A DNA stretch of 36,238 bases from Pseudomonadota bacterium. GTDB taxonomy: Bacteria; Desulfobacterota; Desulfobacteria; Desulfobacterales; Desulfobacteraceae. This document shows positions 32,622 to 36,238 of the stretch, piece after piece. Position 1 is the first letter of the stretch. Each line of letters begins with the position of its first letter. The stretch lies in the NCBI GenBank assembly GCA_018821715.1, contig JAHJLN010000424.1, forward strand, positions 1 through 36,238, read 5' to 3'. The notes under the pieces were generated by a model, which was given only the letters and a program-made list of their open reading frames with translations, was not told the origin of the DNA and ran no database searches. The translations under genes were made by a program, and so were the position numbers.

Positions 32622-33998
32622 ATGAGGACCAAGAAGTATGTACTTTCAGAGAATGACATGCCCAGACAGTGGTACAACATTATGGCAGATATGCCCAACG
32701 GCATGGAACCCCCTCTTCACCCCGGAACCGGACAGCCCTGCGGACCACAGGATCTTGAACCGATCTTCCCCATGAACCTGATTGAACAGGAAGTGAGCAC
32801 GCAACAATTCATTGACATCCCGGAAGAAATTTTAGACAAATACGCCATCTGGCGACCTTCTCCTCTTTTCAGGGCCTACAATCTTGAAAAAGCCCTTGGA
32901 ACCCCGGCAAAAATCTTTTATAAAAACGAAGGCGTATCTCCTGCCGGCAGTCACAAACCCAATACCGCCATTGCCCAGGCCTATTACAATAAAGTGGCCG
33001 GCACCAAAAAAATCACCACGGAAACCGGTGCAGGACAATGGGGCAGCAGTCTTGCCATGTGCTGTTCCTTCTTTGGCATTGAATGCAAGGTGTTCATGGT
33101 AAAGATTTCCTATAACCAGAAACCCTATCGCCGGTTAATGATGGAAACCTGGGGGGCAAAGTGTACGGCAAGCCCCAGTAATGAAACAGCCGCAGGCCGT
33201 TCCATTCTTGAAAGAGATCCGGATTGTCCGGGCAGCCTTGGCATGGCCATCAGTGAAGCGGTTGAGCAGGCAGTTGCCGATAAAGACACCAAATATGCAC
33301 TGGGGTCAGTTCTCAACCATGTCATGATCCATCAAAGCATCATTGGCCTTGAAGCCCAGAAACAAATGGAAATGGCCGGCGCCTACCCGGATGTCATCAT
33401 CGGCAGTGCCGGCGGCGGTAGTAATTTCGCAGGCCTTGCCATGCCCTATGCCCGGGATGTGATCAACGGCAAAAAAATCGACATCATTGCCGTAGAGCCG
33501 TCTTCCTGCCCCACCCTGACAAGGGGACCCTTTGCCTATGACTTTGGCGATACGGTTCAGATGACGCCCTTATTGCCCATGCATTCTTTGGGTCACAACT
33601 TTGTTCCGGCACCCATCCATGCCGGCGGGTTAAGATATCACGGCATGGCTCCTATTGTCAGCCAGCTGGTGCTGGACGGCATTATCCGGGCGGAATCCAT
33701 CCACCAGATGGAAACCTTTAAGGCAGGCCTGACCTTTGCCCGGTCTGAAGGCTATATTTCTGCGCCTGAATGCAACCATGCCGTTGCCATGACGATTCGT
33801 GAAGCCCTAAAAGCCAAAGAAGAGGGCAAGGAAAAAACCATTCTGTTTAACTGGAGCGGTCATGGTCTTGTGGATCTTGGCGCCTATGAAAACTATTTCA
33901 GAGGCAATCTTTCCGATCATGAACTCCCCCAGGAACAGATTGACGCAGCATTAAAAGATCTTGAATCATTGCCCAAACCCAGACAGGCAAAAAAATAA
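32622..33998 (+). CDS. trpB: TrpB2-type tryptophan synthase beta chain, copy 2
   Basis: 458 residues, aligning end to end with copy 1 with about 39 substitutions, mostly conservative, and the same PLP lysine (SHKPNTA) and GGGSN loop. The coding DNA differs at many third positions, so the copies are not a recent repeat. Start ATG with AAGGAGGAG. It sits between serA (52-base gap) and serC (97-base gap with a hairpin), the key context for thinking its natural substrate is O-phosphoserine. The reason for two copies is unknown. Confidence 0.9.
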   Translation: MRTKKYVLSENDMPRQWYNIMADMPNGMEPPLHPGTGQPCGPQDLEPIFPMNLIEQEVSTQQFIDIPEEILDKYAIWRPSPLFRAYNLEKALGTPAKIFYKNEGVSPAGSHKPNTAIAQAYYNKVAGTKKITTETGAGQWGSSLAMCCSFFGIECKVFMVKISYNQKPYRRLMMETWGAKCTASPSNETAAGRSILERDPDCPGSLGMAISEAVEQAVADKDTKYALGSVLNHVMIHQSIIGLEAQKQMEMAGAYPDVIIGSAGGGSNFAGLAMPYARDVINGKKIDIIAVEPSSCPTLTRGPFAYDFGDTVQMTPLLPMHSLGHNFVPAPIHAGGLRYHGMAPIVSQLVLDGIIRAESIHQMETFKAGLTFARSEGYISAPECNHAVAMTIREALKAKEEGKEKTILFNWSGHGLVDLGAYENYFRGNLSDHELPQEQIDAALKDLESLPKPRQAKK

Positions 33999-34009
33999 GA
34001 TCATCGCCA

Positions 34010-34058
34010 GGCAAACCCGGGACTGCACTCCCCTCATCCCGCAGCTTCCGGGTTTGCC
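34010..34058 (+). other. Hairpin between TrpB2 copy 2 and serC
   Basis: GGCAAACCCGG (34010-34020) pairs perfectly with 34048-34058; the loop contains a further CTGC/GCAG pairing. No T-run follows, so it looks like an intercistronic stabiliser or weak attenuator rather than a full terminator. Confidence 0.55.
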
Positions 34059-34095
34059 CTTTGTCCTCCACCATGAACGATAAGGAGCCCAACCC

Positions 34096-35181
34096 ATGAA
34101 AGACAGAATCCATAATTTCAATGCCGGACCTGCCGCGCTTCCCCTTCCTGTTCTTGAAGAAATCAAGGACTCGTTTTTAAATTTCAACGGCAGCGGCATG
34201 TCCATCACAGAGGTCAGCCACAGGTCCAAATGGTTTGATGATGTTATTAATGACGCCATTGAACGGACCCATCGGCTTTTAAACTTAAATGACCAGTACA
34301 AGGTGCTCTTTCTCCAGGGCGGCGCCAGCATGCAGTTTTGCATGATACCGTTAAATTTTTTATCCGACGGCCGAAGTGCCGACTATGTCAATACAGGAAC
34401 CTGGTCCACCAAGGCCATCAAGGAAGCACAGCTTCAAAACAAGCCGGTAAAGGTTGTGGCCTCTTCTGAAGATAAAAATTTTAGTTATATCCCCAATGTC
34501 ATCCCCTTTAACTCAGATGCGGTTTATGCTCACCTGACCTCCAACAACACCATTAAAGGCACCCAGTATGCCTTTCTTCCGGATACAGGCAACGTTCCCC
34601 TGGTGATTGACATGTCATCGGATATCATGTCACGGCCCCTGGACATGAGTCATATCGGCATGATCTATGCCGGTGCCCAGAAAAACATCGGACCCGCAGG
34701 CGTGTGCATGGTCATCATCCGGCAGGATCTTTTGGATCTTGTGCCGGCCCACATCCCGACCATGTTAAGTTACAAGACTTTTGCCGATAAAAATTCCATG
34801 TACAATACCCCGCCGTGTTTCGGCATCTATACGATTCAGCTGGTCTTAAAATGGCTGGAAGAAACCATTGGCGGTCTTGAAAAAATGGATGCACGAAACC
34901 GTGAAAAAGCAACTCTTCTCTATGATTTCATAGATAACTCAGGCTTTTACAAAGCCACTGCCGCAATTGGATCACGATCCCTGATGAATGTCACCTTCCG
35001 CCTGCCCGATGAAACCCTTGAAAAAGCCTTTATCGCCAAGGCAGTTGAAAACGATCTCGGCGGTCTGAAAGGGCACAGAAGCGTGGGGGGATGTCGTGCG
35101 TCCATCTATAATGCCACTGCCGTAACTGCCATAACTGATCTTATATCCTTTATGAAGGAGTTTGAACAACAGTCTGGATAA
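34096..35181 (+). CDS. serC: Phosphoserine aminotransferase
   Basis: 361 residues, class V PLP aminotransferase. NFNAGPAALP at the N-terminus, the substrate loop VSHRSKWFDD, FLQGGASMQF and PLP lysine K196 (YAGAQKNIGPAG) are the hallmarks of SerC. Converts 3-phosphohydroxypyruvate and glutamate to O-phosphoserine and 2-oxoglutarate in the cytoplasm. AAGGAG lies upstream of ATG. No serB phosphatase follows in the window. Confidence 0.95.
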   Translation: MKDRIHNFNAGPAALPLPVLEEIKDSFLNFNGSGMSITEVSHRSKWFDDVINDAIERTHRLLNLNDQYKVLFLQGGASMQFCMIPLNFLSDGRSADYVNTGTWSTKAIKEAQLQNKPVKVVASSEDKNFSYIPNVIPFNSDAVYAHLTSNNTIKGTQYAFLPDTGNVPLVIDMSSDIMSRPLDMSHIGMIYAGAQKNIGPAGVCMVIIRQDLLDLVPAHIPTMLSYKTFADKNSMYNTPPCFGIYTIQLVLKWLEETIGGLEKMDARNREKATLLYDFIDNSGFYKATAAIGSRSLMNVTFRLPDETLEKAFIAKAVENDLGGLKGHRSVGGCRASIYNATAVTAITDLISFMKEFEQQSG

Positions 35182-35258
35182 GATGGTTAATATATTTATC
35201 CGGTACGTCACGCAGGACACAACTTCTTTTGATACATTATTTGGAGACTGTGATTAAA

Positions 35259-36238
35259 ATGCCGAATACATCAAGTGACATTGACATTATTAATGAACTG
35301 GGGAAAGTTACTTCCGAAGACAGTGCCAAAGCCATATTCAAACAATACATGGACGAGGAACAGTTAAAACGGATTCTAACGATCAAACATCCTGAAGTTT
35401 TAAAGAGAATCGCCAATTCAATTGTTCTTTGCAATCCTCGGGCTGTTTTCGTCAATACAGGATCTTTGGAAGATAAGATATTCATAAAAAACCTGGCTCT
35501 TATGAAAAAGGAAGAAGCCCCCCTTGCCATGGAAGGCCATACCATTCATTTTGACCTGGCCCAGGAACAAGGCAGGATTGTAGACCGAACCTATTATATT
35601 GCAAACTTGGAAGATCATGTCAGTTCCCTTGCCAACCGGATGGACAGGCCCACCGCCCTTGAGCAGGTTAAATCCAATATGAAAGACATCATGAAAGATA
35701 AGACCCTGATTATTGGATTTTATATGAGAGGCCCCCTTGGATCGCCCGTGTCAAACCCGGCCCTTGAAATCACCAGTTCCGCCTATGTTTCCCACAGTGC
35801 GGAACTGCTCTACAGGAATGCCTATGATGACTTTGACAATCAGATAGAACATCTGGGCCATTTTTTTACCAACATCCACAGTGAGGGCCTGAACCGGCCG
35901 GAAGATCTTCTTGATGCACGGGTCTTAATGGATCGCAAATACCAGACCACCTTCAGTTGGAAATGTACCTATGCCGGCAATACCCTGCTGCTTAAAAAAG
36001 GGAACCACAGGTTTGCCGTTGATAAGGCAGTATATGAAAATCTGGGACAAGAACTGGCCGAGCATATGTTTATCACGGGAATCCATGGTCCCAATAACCG
36101 GGTTACCTGGTTTGCCGGTGCTGCCCCCAGCGGGTGCGGAAAAACCACTACGGCCATGGCAGGCAATGTATTTATCGGCGATGATCTGGCCCAGATGTGG
36201 ATTGCAGATGACGGCAGTATCAGATCCATTAACCCTGA
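35259..36238 (+). CDS. pckG: Phosphoenolpyruvate carboxykinase (GTP), 5' part only
   Basis: 326 codons of an ORF that runs off the window. Start ATG at 35259 with TTGGAG upstream. The GTP-type P-loop reads APSGCGKTTTAM (about 289-300), with the reactive cysteine C293, followed by FIGDDLAQMWIADDG, the kinase-2 metal site. MRGPLGSPVSNPALEITSS resembles the phosphoenolpyruvate-binding segment. It interconverts oxaloacetate and phosphoenolpyruvate, feeding gluconeogenesis toward 3-phosphoglycerate, the serA substrate. The N-terminal region differs from animal enzymes, in line with the divergent bacterial group. Confidence 0.87.
   Translation, partial: MPNTSSDIDIINELGKVTSEDSAKAIFKQYMDEEQLKRILTIKHPEVLKRIANSIVLCNPRAVFVNTGSLEDKIFIKNLALMKKEEAPLAMEGHTIHFDLAQEQGRIVDRTYYIANLEDHVSSLANRMDRPTALEQVKSNMKDIMKDKTLIIGFYMRGPLGSPVSNPALEITSSAYVSHSAELLYRNAYDDFDNQIEHLGHFFTNIHSEGLNRPEDLLDARVLMDRKYQTTFSWKCTYAGNTLLLKKGNHRFAVDKAVYENLGQELAEHMFITGIHGPNNRVTWFAGAAPSGCGKTTTAMAGNVFIGDDLAQMWIADDGSIRSINP

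Noticed and set aside
27758-33998. TrpB2 pair as a mobile-element duplication
   Set aside because: Copies differ at many silent sites and no transposase, integrase or flanking repeats were seen.

Overview
The window looks like chromosomal DNA of a moderately AT-rich Gram-negative deltaproteobacterium, most plausibly a sulfate reducer of the Desulfobacter/Desulfobacula/Desulfobacterium kind (Desulfobacterota). That placement is an inference. It rests on a complete Bat 'aerotolerance' operon, a bacterial phosphagen (arginine) kinase of the sort known from a few sulfate reducers, TrpB2-type tryptophan synthases, a V4R-LuxR regulator and a GTP-type PEP carboxykinase. No rRNA, tRNA, CRISPR, insertion sequence or phage gene was seen. 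About 39 protein genes are supported; the last is cut by the window edge.

Region 1 (1-7,840, minus strand) is one operon: moxR, DUF58, DUF4381-like, batA, a fused batB/batC, batD and batE, read from a good sigma70-type promoter at 7,809-7,836. batD and batE are linked by a probable +1 frameshift at an A9-G6 tract. Region 2 (7,840-12,440) holds a TetR regulator, a Cache-domain chemoreceptor, a small Cys-rich protein followed by the phosphagen kinase, and msrA.

Region 3 (12,450-19,350, minus strand) is an aa3-type cytochrome c oxidase operon in the order DUF2231 membrane protein, DOMON protein, SCO assembly factor, subunits I, III, IV and II, and a CtaB-like heme O synthase. It is preceded by an unusual leader with a terminator-like hairpin set directly before a strong ribosome binding site and a 56-codon ORF. 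With Bat and MsrA this gives the first half of the window an oxygen-tolerance theme. Region 4 (19,354-23,240, plus strand) carries yqeC and mocA (molybdenum-cofactor maturation), then a SLOG-fold protein with an ABC-F ATPase.

Region 5 (23,330-27,480) is a GlrK/QseG/GlrR-like operon: sensor kinase, lipoprotein and sigma54 activator. The activator's GAFTGA motif reads GSFTHA. It faces a small exported-protein gene that has a near-perfect -24/-12 sigma54 promoter with repeated upstream elements, a likely target.

Region 6 (27,610-36,238, plus strand) contains two TrpB2 paralogues about 91% identical. They flank a Cys-rich protein, an AAA ATPase, a V4R-LuxR regulator and serA; serC and pckG follow the second copy. 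The order serA-trpB2-serC suggests that O-phosphoserine made by SerA/SerC feeds TrpB2.
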